The position numbers were made by a program, and so were the translations under genes. Shown here one piece after another: positions 30,986-42,483 of a stretch of 64,000 nucleotides of DNA. Where the stretch lies: the NCBI RefSeq assembly GCF_030269925.1, contig NC_085127.1, positions 12,097,501-12,161,500 on the forward strand, given 5' to 3'. The number at the start of each line of letters is the position of its first letter. Position 1 is the first letter of the stretch. A model generated the notes under the pieces. The model did no database searches, was not told the DNA's origin, and saw only the letters and a program-made list of their open reading frames with translations. This DNA is from Bombyx mori (Eukaryota > Arthropoda > Insecta > Lepidoptera > Bombycidae).

Positions 30986-31510
30986 GACAAAACGGGAATG
31001 TTTCAATCAATTTGTAATTACTGTACGATGATACATCCATACTAGTGTAGGGTCAAATGTAAGTTAGTTGCAAATAAGTGCAGCCACTTCAACATATAAG
31101 CTTTAAGATATCCATCAGTAAACTACCTAATATCATCAGCCTTGTAAGGGATCCTTTGCACTCATCATACACAGTATATTATTTTAATTCTAACTAAAAA
31201 CTCTTTGTTTAATGTTCAAAGTTTGCAAGCGAATTGCCTTGTGTTGGCGAACGTGTAAGTGCATCATTTCTTTAACTGGAATGACTAGATTTAGTTATTT
31301 ATGAAGTTTCACTTCATAACTTCACTTTACTTCACTAAATAACTAAGTCTAGTCCAGTCTAGCAAAATTTATCTCACGACAGATTCACTACGACTACAGA
31401 AAAAGATATAACTTAGTATGAGCGAGAGTGCGAAAATAGACAGAGCATTTCGCGAACCACTCAACCGTGGAGAGAAGAAAAGGACAAAGTGATTTAGGTC
31501 GTTTCTCTTA
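30986..31510. other. Intergenic, no gene seen
   Basis: A short palindromic stretch at 31290-31340 (AGTTATTTATGAAGTTTCACTTC with its inverse) is the only structure seen. Confidence 0.4.
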
Positions 31511-31512
31511 TA

Positions 31513-32954
31513 GGGTAAAGCCGAGATAGATGCCCCACTTTTTAAAATAGTCATGTAATTTTGAAAATATTAATTTTATACGAATAATTTCTATTAATGT
31601 AGTTAGCTCAATCCTTTATGTTTAATTAGTGTAAACTTTTTTTAAGCTATCAAATACAGATTTTGCAGAAATTCGTTTTTCGTAGAACCTTTTTTTGGAG
31701 GATAGATGCCTGCCTGTATGGATAGTTGCCCCACCAAGAAAATACTGAGTAGGATAGATGCCTGCAGTACAGGATAGATGCCCTTTATACCATGTAAACG
31801 AAAAAACCAAACCAAATATTAAGAAGTTATATTCCTAACAGAGCAATTGTCTCCAAGAAACATGGGTCATAATAATAAAAAATATTTTGTATTTTTTAAA
31901 TCTTTGAATGTTTATAATTAAAAGATAATTCTCATATCACACAAATGATCATAATTAAAATTTTAAAGCGTTAAGTAAGCGTAAGCTAAACTACATTTTT
32001 TTTTGTTTCAATATGCATTATCCTATTTTTTATTAAATTAAATTTTACAAATATTTATTCAACAAAAATATAAATTCTTAATTGTTTATAAAATATTCAC
32101 ATTAAGTGTCAATGTGTACATTGCCAAATCATATTTTTTTATATTAAATTAACACAATAAAGATATCTTTATTATTTTGTCCAATTGAAGTTTAACTGGA
32201 TAGTGCTTTCAATTTTCCACATCTTCTACATCATTTCTAAAAACACGTTTCATGTAGCTAGTTCTGAAACATTAAACATTGAATCCAGTCGGATTGCGAC
32301 TTCGTATTTTTATAGTTTTCAAAATATTCAATGCAGATATATTTACATGCGTTTTAGGTTTATCCCTTAGATTTCTTTAGGGGCAAATCTATTGTTTTAT
32401 TTCCTTTCATTTTATAGTTAAGTGGATTGTCCTCATCTTCGCTGCTTGAACTGTAAATAATTTGTTCATGTTTTATGTTTTCGTGGCATATTTCTGCTAT
32501 ATTCTGAAATGGCAGAGTATGGAGGGATAGATGCCCCTAAAGGCACCTATACCCCAAAAAATCAGGGCAACTATCCTTTGTGATAAGGATAGATACCCAA
32601 TTTTTTTGTAAATAAATTATAAACATAATAGCATTTATTTACACCTAGATGCAGACTCAATGAACCAATATATTCACGTAGTAAAAAATATAATGGAATT
32701 TTACATTAATTATAAAGTTATACCACGCTAAATACTAACCTTTAAATCTTTGACGTGTTCGTGAAATTCCGCGCGGAGAAAATTACATGCACGAGGAAAA
32801 CACTTCGTTACCACGCGATTGTCAAATGATACATAAGGTATAGGGTGACTGTGGTTCCTACTTATGAAATTATTTTTTTGTTATGAGTGCAGGAAGTTAG
32901 GTTTTTAGAACATGAGGCATCTATCCCGCTGCGGCATCTATCCAGGTTTTACCC
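31513..32954. mobile_element. DNA-transposon-like element with GATAGATGCC subterminal repeats (1442 bp)
   Basis: The left end GGGTAAAGCCGAGATAGATGCC (here in two pieces, GGGTAAAGCC and GATAGATGCC) is mirrored at the right by GGCATCTATCC and GGTTTTACCC, and both are flanked by TA (31511-31512, 32955-32956). The motif GATAGATGCC or one-base variants recurs at 31525, 31701, 31721, 31753, 31773, 32526 and 32588, and inverted at 32565, 32917 and 32933. The AT-rich interior has no ORF above about 60 codons. Such motif arrays near the ends are typical of transposase-binding sites, so this is probably a non-autonomous element. The superfamily is not known to me. Confidence 0.7.
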
Positions 32955-32956
32955 TA

Positions 32957-33600
32957 CACAGCATTTCCTATTGCAAAAGAAATTTGATTTAAGGATGAAA
33001 AATGAAGAAAACCGCCATACCACACCACCGGCAAAGAAGTTTCACTTCTTTCACGTGCACCAAGTTGCATGCACACGATTTTTATTCTAATTTTTAGAAA
33101 TACCCTCCAAATTTTTTATTTTATCATGAATTAAGTGTTTTGTCTATTAAATTTTGATAGCCATAAATATAACCCGAATAAATTTATAGCATCATTTTAT
33201 TGGACCCCGGTCTATGAAGGTTTACAGTTAAGAAAATGGTTAGATTACTAAAGGTGTGGTGCACTCGAAATTAGAAAACGGAAAAGTAAAAAGTAATACT
33301 TCACAGGCCCAATATTATCGTTATCGTTCGGATGACACAAAGATAGAACCTTCAAATTCATGTTCACGCCTGAATACTTTGACACGATTCAGAGATATTG
33401 AAGTACATTGCCTAAATTGATTCTTACATAGCTCTACCCAACTGGTATACTAAAGATATGCGAATTGATCTCTTCAAGCCCGTATTTCATACCGATTGAT
33501 TTTCCATTATTAATTCTTACATTTCTCCTGATTCTGCCAGTGATTTGAACCTTAAATATTGTGTTAGCTAATGGGAGACCGCATCTCTTGGTAGCGCGGT
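32957..33600. other. Intergenic, no gene seen
   Basis: No ORF or repeat recognised. Confidence 0.5.
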
Positions 33601-33609
33601 TTTGTTTAT

Positions 33610-33780
33610 TTTAACTGCTAAGCATTTACACGTTTCGGTTTGAGGGGTAGAATAGAACATTCCTGTGGTATTGAGATTAGCTTCTTCGATCGGCAGCGTA
33701 CATATTAGGATATCTATGGACTCTGTTATCCATGTGTCTCAAATTTCATCGGTTGATTGGGCCACATTAATAAAAAAAAT
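33610..33780 (+). mobile_element. Degenerate Bm1
   Basis: CACGTTTCGGTTTGAGGGGT, TGGTATTGAGATTAGC, GATATCTATGGACTC, ATTGGGCCACATTAATAAAA preserve the Bm1 order. Confidence 0.5.
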
Positions 33781-33927
33781 ATTGACCATATTAAGGAATC
33801 TTTAAAGATCAGTCCTTTAGTTGTAATCTTACATTGGGTTTCAATTTCAATGTTCTAATTACATAAGGTGCAAACCAAGTAAATTCAAATCACTACATAT
33901 TCTTCCCGCCATGGTTTCGCAACATGA

Positions 33928-34206
33928 AGAAGAAGAAGAAGAAGAAGGGTCGTCGTACCCCCTTTCGGGGGCACGGAACGGGCCTCGGGGCAAACCCCAC
34001 TGCCCGGGACGAAGCTCCCTACCACATAGGGCAGGGGTGAAGTAAATGCAGGGAGGACTATAGGGAAGGTACGCTGTTCGCAGCGTGCACGGCTGCAATT
34101 TACATCTATGTATACTTATATATAATACGATGGGCTGATGTTCTGCTTGGAGGAACGATGCCCGTGGACGACGCACCCCGGCGCCGGCTGCTGTCCTCTG
34201 CTTCCT

Positions 34207-34261
<55 letters not shown>

Positions 34262-34643
34262 CTTCTTACCACTAACTACAAAACTAACTAAACTAACTAA
34301 CCTAATTACAACTACTATATACAATACAGGGACAACAGTCAGCAACCGTGGGGCCCGCCACCGGCCCCATGCCGCGGCCCCACCTCTACAAACCAGAGGA
34401 GGGGCGGCGACACTAGTTTGGCGCTCACCCGCTAAGGGCTCCCCAAAAGGGGAAGACCGTCGCGGGGAGGGACCGACATATAATCACTCCCCATAAGGGG
34501 GAGTGGTCCACCCAACGGGGGTGGGAAATGGGTCCCCATAAGGGGGGCACCCCAACGATGTGGGGGGAAATGACGAGTATGGACAGCTCAGTCCCATGGG
34601 GGCACTCATTATGAGCACTCCCATATCACTCCGGTTAAGCCGA
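33928..34643 (-). mobile_element. 3' UTR of the 7.3 kb LINE, with internal A-run and (TTC)n end
   Basis: After the ORF2 stop come several CCCCATAAGGGG-type short palindromes (34480-34560), then TTAGTTAGTTTTGTAGTTAG and about 50 A. A GC-rich block follows (CCTAGGAAGCAGAGGACAGC ... CCCCGAAAGGGGGTACGACG), then TTC repeats. Finding sequence beyond the A-run but inside the target duplication means that the A-run is not the retrotransposition tail. A frame of 137 codons opening with poly-Lys is only the translated A-run. Confidence 0.75.
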
Positions 34644-37392
34644 CTATCTTACCATAGAAGGGGGTTCCAGTAGCTCCCTTGGTAGCGCCCGACCATCAGG
34701 TGGTCTGGCGTGCAAGGGAGCTAAATTGTGGAGATGCTCGTGGGGTCCACCGTCAGCCCGCTCGTAAAGATTACGAGCTAGCCTCCGGATGAACTCCTCG
34801 AGCGACTCCACATCCAGATCCCGGGCGATTACGGCATTTCTGACGTATCGCCCTGCTCCTACTATCGTGCGAAGAGCCAGATTCTGCTGGGCCTGTAACT
34901 TCACCCGCATGACCTGCGGGATGAGGTGATACCAGGCCGCAGCTGCGTACGTGATACGGGAACGGGCATACGTCTTATAAATGCCGAGCTTAGTCCTGAC
35001 CGGCAACCTGGAGGCCAACACCGGCCGGAGGAGGGATCTCGCGTAGCGAGCGGCCGCCAGCGCCTTATTGGCGTGGGCGGTCATCCTCAAACTCCGATCG
35101 ATATCGACCCCCAAGTACCGGACGCTGGATCTAAACTCGACATTAGCGTCACGGAGACTGAGCTGTCCCGGGACGACTGTTGTGCGGACCGGACCGAAGA
35201 GAATAGCCGCGGTCTTCCCCACGTTGACCGCGACCCTCCATCGGTCCAGCCACTGGGGCAGTAAGTCCAATAGCCTCTGCATCCTCGAAATGGCCGCAGA
35301 GGGGAAGTTGGATGACGCGAAGTAGGCGCTGTCGTCGGCAAACAGCGCCAACTTCACGTCGGCTTCCCACGCTTGGAGGTTGCCCTCAAGCGTGTACTGT
35401 ACGTGTAATGTCGTTGGTATAGAGAGCGTAGAGGAGTGGTGCCAGGACACTCCCCTGAGGAACTCCGGCCGTGACTGGGCGCACCGACGACTTGGCGCCC
35501 TCGACCGCGACAAGGAAGGATTTTCCCTCCAGGTACGACCCCAGCAGTCGCACATAGGCGTGCTGGAGGTCCGTGTTCTGCAACAGCTTGTAGATCAGTC
35601 CCGCATGCCAGACACGGTCGAAGGCCTTCTCGATATCGAGAAAGACTGCGGCCGTGTACTGGCGCGCGTTGGACCGATCCGCCAAGTGGTGCATAACGCG
35701 GACCAATTGCAGCGTTGTCGAGTGACCGCTGCGAAACCCGAATTGTTCGGGTCTGAGAAGGATGTGCGGCGACACCCTTCTCAGCAGCAGCCGCTCGAAC
35801 AACTTGCCCATATGCGACAGCAGAGTGATCGGACGATAACTGGAGGGATTTCTCCTATCCTTGCCGGGTTTGGGCAGGGCAATAACCTTGCCCAATTTCC
35901 AAGTTCCCGGGAAGTGTCCTGTGGACAGAATGGAATTGAACAGTCGTGTCATGAATGACACGACCGTTTCGGGGAAGTGGAAAAATGCGAGGGAGGGAAT
36001 ACCGTCCTCGCCCGGCGCCTTGCGCCTCTTCATTCGCTTGATGGAGAGGCGCAATTCACTGGGAGTGATGAAATCACCATCTCCCAACGGTGACACCGGG
36101 GAGGAGAGTAGACTTGCTACGCTCTCTTCCACCGATTGGTGGAATGCGGCCTCTGAGGGTGCAGAGTCATTTGGAGCGAACTGCCGCTCCAGCATTACGG
36201 CCAGGACATCGGAGCGGGCCTGAGCCGAGAAGCATGGGTTGCCCCTCTCGTCCACAAGTGGACAAGTCGGGGCAGGCCGATTTGAGAGCTGACGACAAAG
36301 TCGGTGGAGGGACACGGACGAGGGGTCCTCACGGGCCTCCTCAATCCGTTCCTCCCACGCATAGCCCCGATAGGAGCTAATCTTCGCCGCCAACTCCGCT
36401 TCCAGCTCATTAAGCTCGCGTTTAATCCTGGGACAACGAGTTGTCGCCCAGAGCCTCCTCAGGCCCCTCTTCCGGCGAATAATCGCTTTCAGATGGGCCG
36501 GGAGTATACCTCTGGGCCCGCCGCTGGGCACAAGAGTCGTCGCCTGGTCGATCGCTCCCCTGATGGAGTCGACAAGGCGGACTGCCGCGTCGTCGACACC
36601 CTCAGGGGTGTTGGGGTCCTGAATTACGGGAAGGTCGACTAGGCGTCTCTTAAAGAGCTCCCAGTCGACCTTCGGTCGTAGGGGCGAGGTCGCAACCCGG
36701 GTAAGCCCCATTCCCAGTGTGACCAGGATAGGGAGATGGGGGGTACCCAAGTCGTACAGTGCCTCAATAGTTAAGGGGCACCGTAGCCCCTTATGAACGC
36801 ACACATCCAACACGTCGGGCTGGAGTTGCGCGGCGGTCGGAATCTGCGTGGGTTCGTCGGGGCCGACCACAGAGTAGTCGCCCCTATCGGCATCTTCTAA
36901 CAGCCGCCTGCCCACTGCTGAGTTCAGTCGGGAGCCCCACGCGACGTGCTTTGCGTTGAGGTCCCCGACCAGCAGAGCTGGCCGGCTGTCGCAATTCAGG
37001 ACCCGTCTTATGTCCCCGGGGTGGAAATCAGGCCCCGGGGGTCTATACGCGGCATAAACCCGCATATCTCCCCCCGAGGTGTGGATCCTCACACCGATCG
37101 ACCTTGTCGATGTGAAGGCCAGCAAGTCCAACTGATCATGCACCACGTCTCGCCTGACGAGTGCCGCAGTGCCCCTGAACGGCATCCCGGCAGGACTCAC
37201 CTCATCACGTCGGTACATGAAGTAGTTTGGAATCCTGAACACATCCCGAGGACGTAGCTTGGTCTCGCCCAGGAGCACAACCTCAGGGTTGTACTCCCGG
37301 GCGAGAACCAAGAGATCGTTCTTGCGGGGTTTTAACCCGCCGGGGTTCCAATAAATGATGCGCAGTTCCTGGCTAGCCATTGAACTGCGCAA
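34644..37392 (-). pseudogene. ORF2 of the 7.3 kb LINE: endonuclease and reverse transcriptase, one frameshift
   Basis: The product nicks the target DNA and reverse-transcribes the element RNA. The 668-codon N-terminal part (37392-35386) shows the APE-like endonuclease (IIYWNPGG, VVLLGETKLR, LLVGDLNAKHVAW), a linker and the RT core: RPITLLSHMGKLFERLLL, EQFGFRSGHST, motif A FLDIEKAFDRVWH and motif B GVPQGSVLAPLLYALYTNDI. A frameshift near 35392 moves into the next frame, which carries motif C LALFADDSAYF, a thumb (SSVRYLGVDIDRSL) and the C-terminus ending PPSMVR. The start is taken at MRSSMASQEL, 63 bp after the ORF1 stop. The endonuclease's final SDH motif is less clear (GTPHLPI). Sequence and layout point to the Jockey superfamily. 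One indel separates it from an open frame of about 915 codons. Confidence 0.9.
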
Positions 37393-37417
37393 TCATTCGG
37401 TAGAACCCCGACAAGAG

Positions 37418-37432
37418 AGCCCCGAAAGGGCT
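37418..37432 (-). promoter_or_regulatory. Hairpin in the ORF1-ORF2 gap of the 7.3 kb LINE
   Basis: AGCCC (37418-37422) pairs with GGGCT (37428-37432) around a 5-base loop, in the 63-bp gap between the two ORFs. It could influence ORF2 initiation; this is inference. Confidence 0.35.
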
Positions 37433-37455
37433 GGCTCCCGAGGCGATCTCACGGA

Positions 37456-39676
37456 TCACTCCGGAGACCACCTCGGACAATTTCTCCCAGAGCGCGAGGA
37501 GCCATGCAGCAAAGCCGGCAGGTTGTGAGGCCTGCCGACCGCTGCGCCGCTCGCGCTGAGGGCGGGGGGAAGAGGGGGCTGAGATGTATCCGGCTGGGTC
37601 TGAGGCAAAATTTCCCCAGGCTCAGGCAATGGATCGTTGGCTTGGTTCTCGATCGTTTGGGAAAGATTAATATCGACCTCCATAGTCGTAGAATTTGGTG
37701 CAATTGGTGCAGATAGAGGGAGGACTTCAGCTACAAGTAATTGTTTTTGGAGCTTTCTTCTTTCTTTTTTCTTCCTGTTCTTTAATTTATTTTTTAGGGC
37801 CTTTTGGTTTTGTTTTACTGGCTGTGATAGACTGGCAGCGACAGTACTGCGGGGGGCAGGTTGAGGTTTAGGACCCTGCCGCGGAGTATTGGCTTCTGCC
37901 ATCAGCGTTGCCGCTGACGGCTTGGCCTCTACCACAACGGCTGGGTGGATGATCAAGGACTGGGGAGGGGGTTGGGGCTGGGAAGATTTCCCTTTCCCTT
38001 TCCCCTTCCCCTTAGGAGCTTGAGATGAGGACGGGAGTACCGGAGCCGGATGCAATTCGGCCCGTGGGGCCCGAGGTACCGGAGGGGGAATGGTGACTCC
38101 CATCATCCTTGCCCTTCTGCGAAAGACCGGGCACCGTCTGTCGACGGCAGTGTGGTCCCTTCCGCAGTTGGCGCAAGAAAACGGGCCATCCCTCGGCCTC
38201 GGGCAGTCCGCTACTACGTGCTCTTCAGCACATCTAACACAGCGGACCGCGCGGTGGCAGTTGGAGGATGCGTGCCCAAAGGCCTGGCAACGATGACATT
38301 GCGCAGGCCCTCGACCTGTACGCCATCCCTCCACTGACACCCCCGGTAAGTACAGCAGCTCTTCAACTGCGTACAAGCGAGCGAGGTCGTCCTTGGAGAG
38401 GTGGTCCAAGGCCACGAAAAACACGCAGCCTGGCCTACCCCTCCTGGCCTCGATACATCGGGCATGCCGGGCCGGGAAGCCCAGCTCTCTTAGGGCCTGG
38501 GTTACGTCGGCCGCATCGGTATCGACAGGGAGGCCCCGAACGACTACCTTCGAAGGAATGTCCTCCGCCAGGGCGTAACAGTACCATTTAATGGCACTGT
38601 CCCTGGCAGAGACCTCCGATAGGTAGGCCTGGACCTCCCTGTACTCCTCGATCGACGACAGGAGAAATCGGAACCCGGCGCCGTAGGGTCGCGCCGAGGG
38701 AGCTCTGCCGAGCCGCTCCCTAATGGCCGCCATATGGCGAGGCCAATTAGGGAGGGCCTCCACTACAATTGGTGGGTGACGGCGTAAGTCCACCTGGGCA
38801 CGACCCCTCGACCTCGGGGGAGGGGCAACTTGGGCTTGAATAGAGGGCCGTTTGGGGCCGGATGATTGGTATGCAGCCATTGCTGCATAGGATGTGGATG
38901 GTTTTGGTTGGGAGTGTTGTGATTGAGCAGCGTTATATGGATGGGAATGGGTAGCCTCAAGGTCCACGTACCTCGTTGATTCGAGGTTGCCTGCCGTGCT
39001 GCTTAGGGCAGGGGTACCTCGAGGCCGGACCGCTGGTATGGGAGATATGGGAGGTGAGGGGGAACGAGGGGGGGGTTCTCAATTGCCTTTGGGCTTCCGC
39101 CGCCCTGGCAAGAACCCTTGGTTTAGGTATCGGTTTGGCAGGAGGGGAGGGAGAAGGGCTGCCACTGGATAAGGGAGAAGAGGATGATGATGTGGCAGGG
39201 GAGGAGTACTCGTCGCTGCCACTCTCTTCCTTGGACCGTGGTGACGGTCCAATCCTAGGGCGCTTATCGCCCGCCCCAGATGAGCCCTGGTCCGATCCGG
39301 ACCTGGCCTTCCTCCGAGGCCGAGGGATCCCCGAGCGATCTGCCGGAATTGGAAAGGAACTTTCCCCCGACCCGATCCTCGGAGACCCCCGGGCCTCCGA
39401 AGAAGGTCCAGGCCTGTTTGCCGGATCAGGGTCCATACGACCTGAGACAGGAATGAATGAAGGGCGGTGGGCAAAAATGACTGCCGCCGCTTTACGTCCC
39501 TTACGGGATGGGCCGGGAGTGCTGATTATGGGCGGAGACGAGGCCCCACCAGGCATGATTTGGCTATCCTGTCTGGTCACGCGGTCATCAGTGCTCTCAC
39601 TGGAAGGCCAGCCGTTAGATGAGTTATGTTGACCTATGTCACAAGGCCCTATCACCTTCCCGGCGTAAGGTTGCAA
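37456..39676 (-). pseudogene. ORF1 of the 7.3 kb LINE: nucleic-acid-binding protein with three zinc knuckles, one frameshift
   Basis: This would form the ribonucleoprotein with the element RNA. The N-terminal part (39676-38957) is Pro/Ser-rich and basic (PRPRRKARSGSDQ, SSSSSPLSSGSPSPSPP). Near 38960-38985 the frame shifts to the second part (frame ending 37456, open from at least 38967). This contains a PRE_C2HC-like region (VVRGLPVDTDAADVTQALRE) and three CCHC/CCHC-like knuckles (CHRCQAFGHASSNCH, CVRCAEEHVVADC, CANCGRDHTAVDRRC). A Pro/Gln-rich tail with a Lys/Arg cluster (KKKERRKLQKQ) follows. The two frames overlap by 11 bp as called, but the downstream frame stays open farther upstream (NLESTRYVDLEATH), so one indel or a programmed shift would join them. 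This architecture is typical of Jockey-clade ORF1. Confidence 0.85.
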
Positions 39677-41219
39677 ATGGTGAAAGAAAAAGTGAAAGAA
39701 AAAGGAAGAAAATTTAATTAGTTAATGTAATAGCATAAAGTAAATTTATTAATGTAAGGGAAAATATTTGTATCAATTACTCTAATGTGGAGTGGAATTA
39801 AGCCGACTTCTACTAACTAGATGAAAATCTAATCTAATTTTATAAACTAAATAGACGAACACAACTAAAGACACAAGAATGGCCGCGACTGCCGGCTCCA
39901 GGAGCGTGCTATTGTACCAATGTTTATACTAATAACTATGATTTGTATTTATAGATCTGACTATCTTCAGAATTAACTGCAAACTATCAAAATAAGGAAT
40001 AATTAAATTAATACTAACCGACTATCTGATTATAATAGCAACGGAATTATTTGAAAAATGATTAATTATAATAAGTAGCAATAATAAAACCTAGAAATCA
40101 ACAATTTAAGTACATTAAGAAAACAAGAAACAAAAGGTTCAATAAAGAGTAACAGTGGCAACAATAAGGGCACGGAAGGGGGCCGGGGTCCGATCCCTCA
40201 GTCCGATGGCTCACAGGGCCGAAGACCCCCGATTCAAGATCTCAAAATGAGTTTTGAGATCAGTAAACCGAGAGGACCACAGCCGAGGGGACCACAGACA
40301 TCAGAATCACACCACCAACTTCATCAACCGGCACTGGGCCTCACCAACTGTTCTAAATTATAACTAAATATGTACATCTAATAAAATAATATTATACAGA
40401 ACTACTTACCAAAAACAACACGACTGGAACCTAGAAAGCATGCAACCATCGGTGATTCTACAGTTAATAAGGGAATGCAATAGGGACAACTTATGACAGG
40501 TGGTCGGTATGCCAGATTATACTAAATTGTGAAGTAAAATTAAAATTAATTGGTAAATAAAAAAATATAACTTCAAATGTGGGTAGAATTGAAAAAAAAG
40601 GTAAAAGTACGCTATGTAATTAAATTTTGTTTGAGCAATTGCTCCTATTAGCTATCAGATAAGGAAACTATTGTATGTATTATAAGGAAATTAACTGATC
40701 TATTGTATTCATTACATATGAATGGACGAATAATTTAAGATTAATAAACAAAAGCGAATTAAATCAATCAATATACAGTATGGATATAGAAATTTACTAA
40801 GACAACAATCAAATAATGAATTAAACTAAAACTAACCTACCTGTAAGGGCTCCGACGCCATAAACCTGTGAAAGGATTGGCCTGTCGGGTGTTAGTAGCA
40901 GCCCCTCCTAACCCCGAAGGGTAGGGGAGGACTGGGAATAGACACGGGCGGCCAGACTCGATGGCGCTCACGAAAACCGATTTTTATCACTAGATAAAAT
41001 GGCTTCGCAGCTTTCACAGGCTGATCTACACCTACCCGCAATTAACCAATGTTAAGGAATAGATGGTGTCGATCACTTACCTGTTCCCGGGTCCTTCGTC
41101 TCACTGTTCGGGGCGTTTCCGCTCCGAGACAGCAACTCCAGATTAAACACTCACACACTTGGGCACACACAATCGCACAGCACAAACAATAGGGGCCACT
41201 TAGCACTGGTGTCCCGGGC
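39677..41219 (-). mobile_element. 5' UTR of the 7.3 kb LINE, modular
   Basis: GC-rich modules (41219-40860 and about 40340-40145) alternate with AT-rich ones (40850-40345, 40140-39680). At module borders on the minus strand are donor-like GAACAG|GTAAGT (near 41085) and TTACAG|GTAGGT (near 40847) and an acceptor-like ATAATTTAGAACAG (near 40355). A perfect 10-bp hairpin lies at 40238-40261. No long ORF is present. An internal promoter is expected near 41219 but no motif is proven. Confidence 0.55.
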
Positions 41220-41284
41220 TCGCAACATGAGGTACACCGCGCATTATTTAGTTGCCGTTTTATTGGTATATAATAGCTGTCCGT

Positions 41285-41536
41285 CTCAAGACTCTACTGG
41301 TGGTAGGACCAATTGTGAGTCCGCACTGGTAGGTACCACTACCCCGCCCATTTCTGCCGTGAAGCAGTAATGCGTTTCGGTTTGAATCGTGGGGCAGCCG
41401 TTGTAACTATACTGAGACCTTAGAACTTATATCTCAAGGTGGGTGGCGAATTTGCGTTGTAGATGTCTATGAGCTCCAGTAACCACTAAACATCAGGTGG
41501 GCTGTGTGCTCGTCCATTCATCTAGGCAATAAAAAG
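41285..41536 (+). mobile_element. Bm1 SINE, 5'-truncated
   Basis: Starts CTACTGGTGGTAGGACCAAT, ends ATCTAGGCAATAAAAAG. It lies 55 bp beyond the target duplication of the 7.3 kb LINE. Confidence 0.93.
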
Positions 41537-41710
41537 AAGACTGAACTTGTGGGCTGGCATTTTTTTTAAACAATAAAAAACATTTAAAGGTACATTTTTA
41601 GTTTCTTTTTTGTATTTAGACACGAATGTTTTAAAATAAAAATATTTTTTCTTGAAGCATCCGAAACCAAACCCTACTGTGCAGAGTTGAAGTGAGGGCG
41701 TCAAAGGGCG

Positions 41711-41874
41711 TATATAAATGAGATCTCGGAAATTCCTTCGTATCTGCCTATCGACTGTTCGGCGCTCATCAATTTGTTGTCCGTATCCTACATTTTAATC
41801 CACTGGCTTTGTGACAATAACGATTCGGAATGAAGGTGAAGAAGTTAGTTATTTTAGTAATATTTATCTCATGA
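41711..41874 (+). promoter_or_regulatory. TATA element and short signal-like ORF
   Basis: GGGCGTATATAAATGAGATC has a strong TATA box (41711-41717). 115 bp later an ATG (41830) opens MKVKKLVILVIFIS, stop at 41872-41874, which looks like the start of a signal peptide. Such a layout, TATA followed by a tiny first coding exon, is common in insect secreted-protein genes. A convincing splice donor is not seen (GTGAAG and GTAATA are weak), so this stays tentative. Confidence 0.25.
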
Positions 41875-42027
41875 TACTTAACTTAAATAGAGTTTTTATT
41901 AAAGCTTACCAGTTGATGTACCTTAACCGTCCACATGTCATAGCAACAATTCCTTAATAAGAAATGTCAATAAATCTGAGTATGTGAATCTGTAGTGTCT
42001 AATTTAGTTGCACCATCACTTGGGGAG

Positions 42028-42332
42028 TGTTCTGAGGAATTGTTCGAGATGTTACTATCTCTCGTTTTTACGGTCGCACCGTCCACCACCGGAGTAGAGT
42101 TCATCCATACTACCTGGAGCCACTGCGGTTATCCACAGTGCGTTTCCAGAGGTCTTTTTTGCCACGTACCGTCTAGCTATGGAATGAGCTCCCCTCCACG
42201 GTGTCTCCGAGGGGTTAAATGTCTTTCTTCAAACGAGGCTTGTGGTATTGCGGTAAGTCCATGGGCGACGGTAACCACTCATCATCAGGTGGGCCGTATG
42301 CTCGTCTGCCTATAAGGGCAATAAAAAAAAAA
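42028..42332 (+). mobile_element. RLWNELPS-family LINE tail, copy 3
   Basis: GAGGAATTGTTCGAGATG, ACCGGAGTAGAGTTCATCC, CTCCCCTCCACGGTG, CTTCTTCAAACGAGGCTTG, GGTGGGCCGTATGCTCG and an A-run. Internal deletions remove the GTAGGCAGCGGCTTGG part and the frame is broken. Confidence 0.82.
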
Positions 42333-42483
42333 CTTCGAAGCTTGCAGAAGTATGACCATAATCTTAATGTTGTCGTATGCGACACAGAGATAGAGAAGAA
42401 CAGCCTAAGTATTACACGAGGACCGATGAAACTTGTTTTGACATATAATAGCTAAAAGTTTGGTAGTTAGCGAGCCTAAGCTT

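Larger units (their letters stand above)
33927..41219 (-). mobile_element. Full-length Jockey-like LINE, 7.3 kb, with TSD
   Basis: TCGCAACATGA occurs at 33917-33927 and again at 41220-41230, an 11-bp target-site duplication that brackets everything between. In minus-strand order the element has a 1.5 kb 5' UTR, ORF1 with zinc knuckles, ORF2 with endonuclease and RT, and a 3' UTR. The 3' UTR holds an internal A-run of about 50 (34210-34260), a further 280 bp of GC-rich sequence and a terminal (TTC)n. Each ORF carries one frameshift. The insertion looks recent because the duplication is perfect. Confidence 0.85.

Noticed and set aside
33859..34272. 137-residue minus-strand ORF starting with poly-Lys
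   Set aside because: The Lys run is the translated A-run in the LINE 3' UTR; the rest is untranslated GC-rich tail.
38976..39632. 218-residue plus-strand ORF
   Set aside because: Antisense to the Pro/Ser-rich N-terminal part of the 7.3 kb LINE ORF1.
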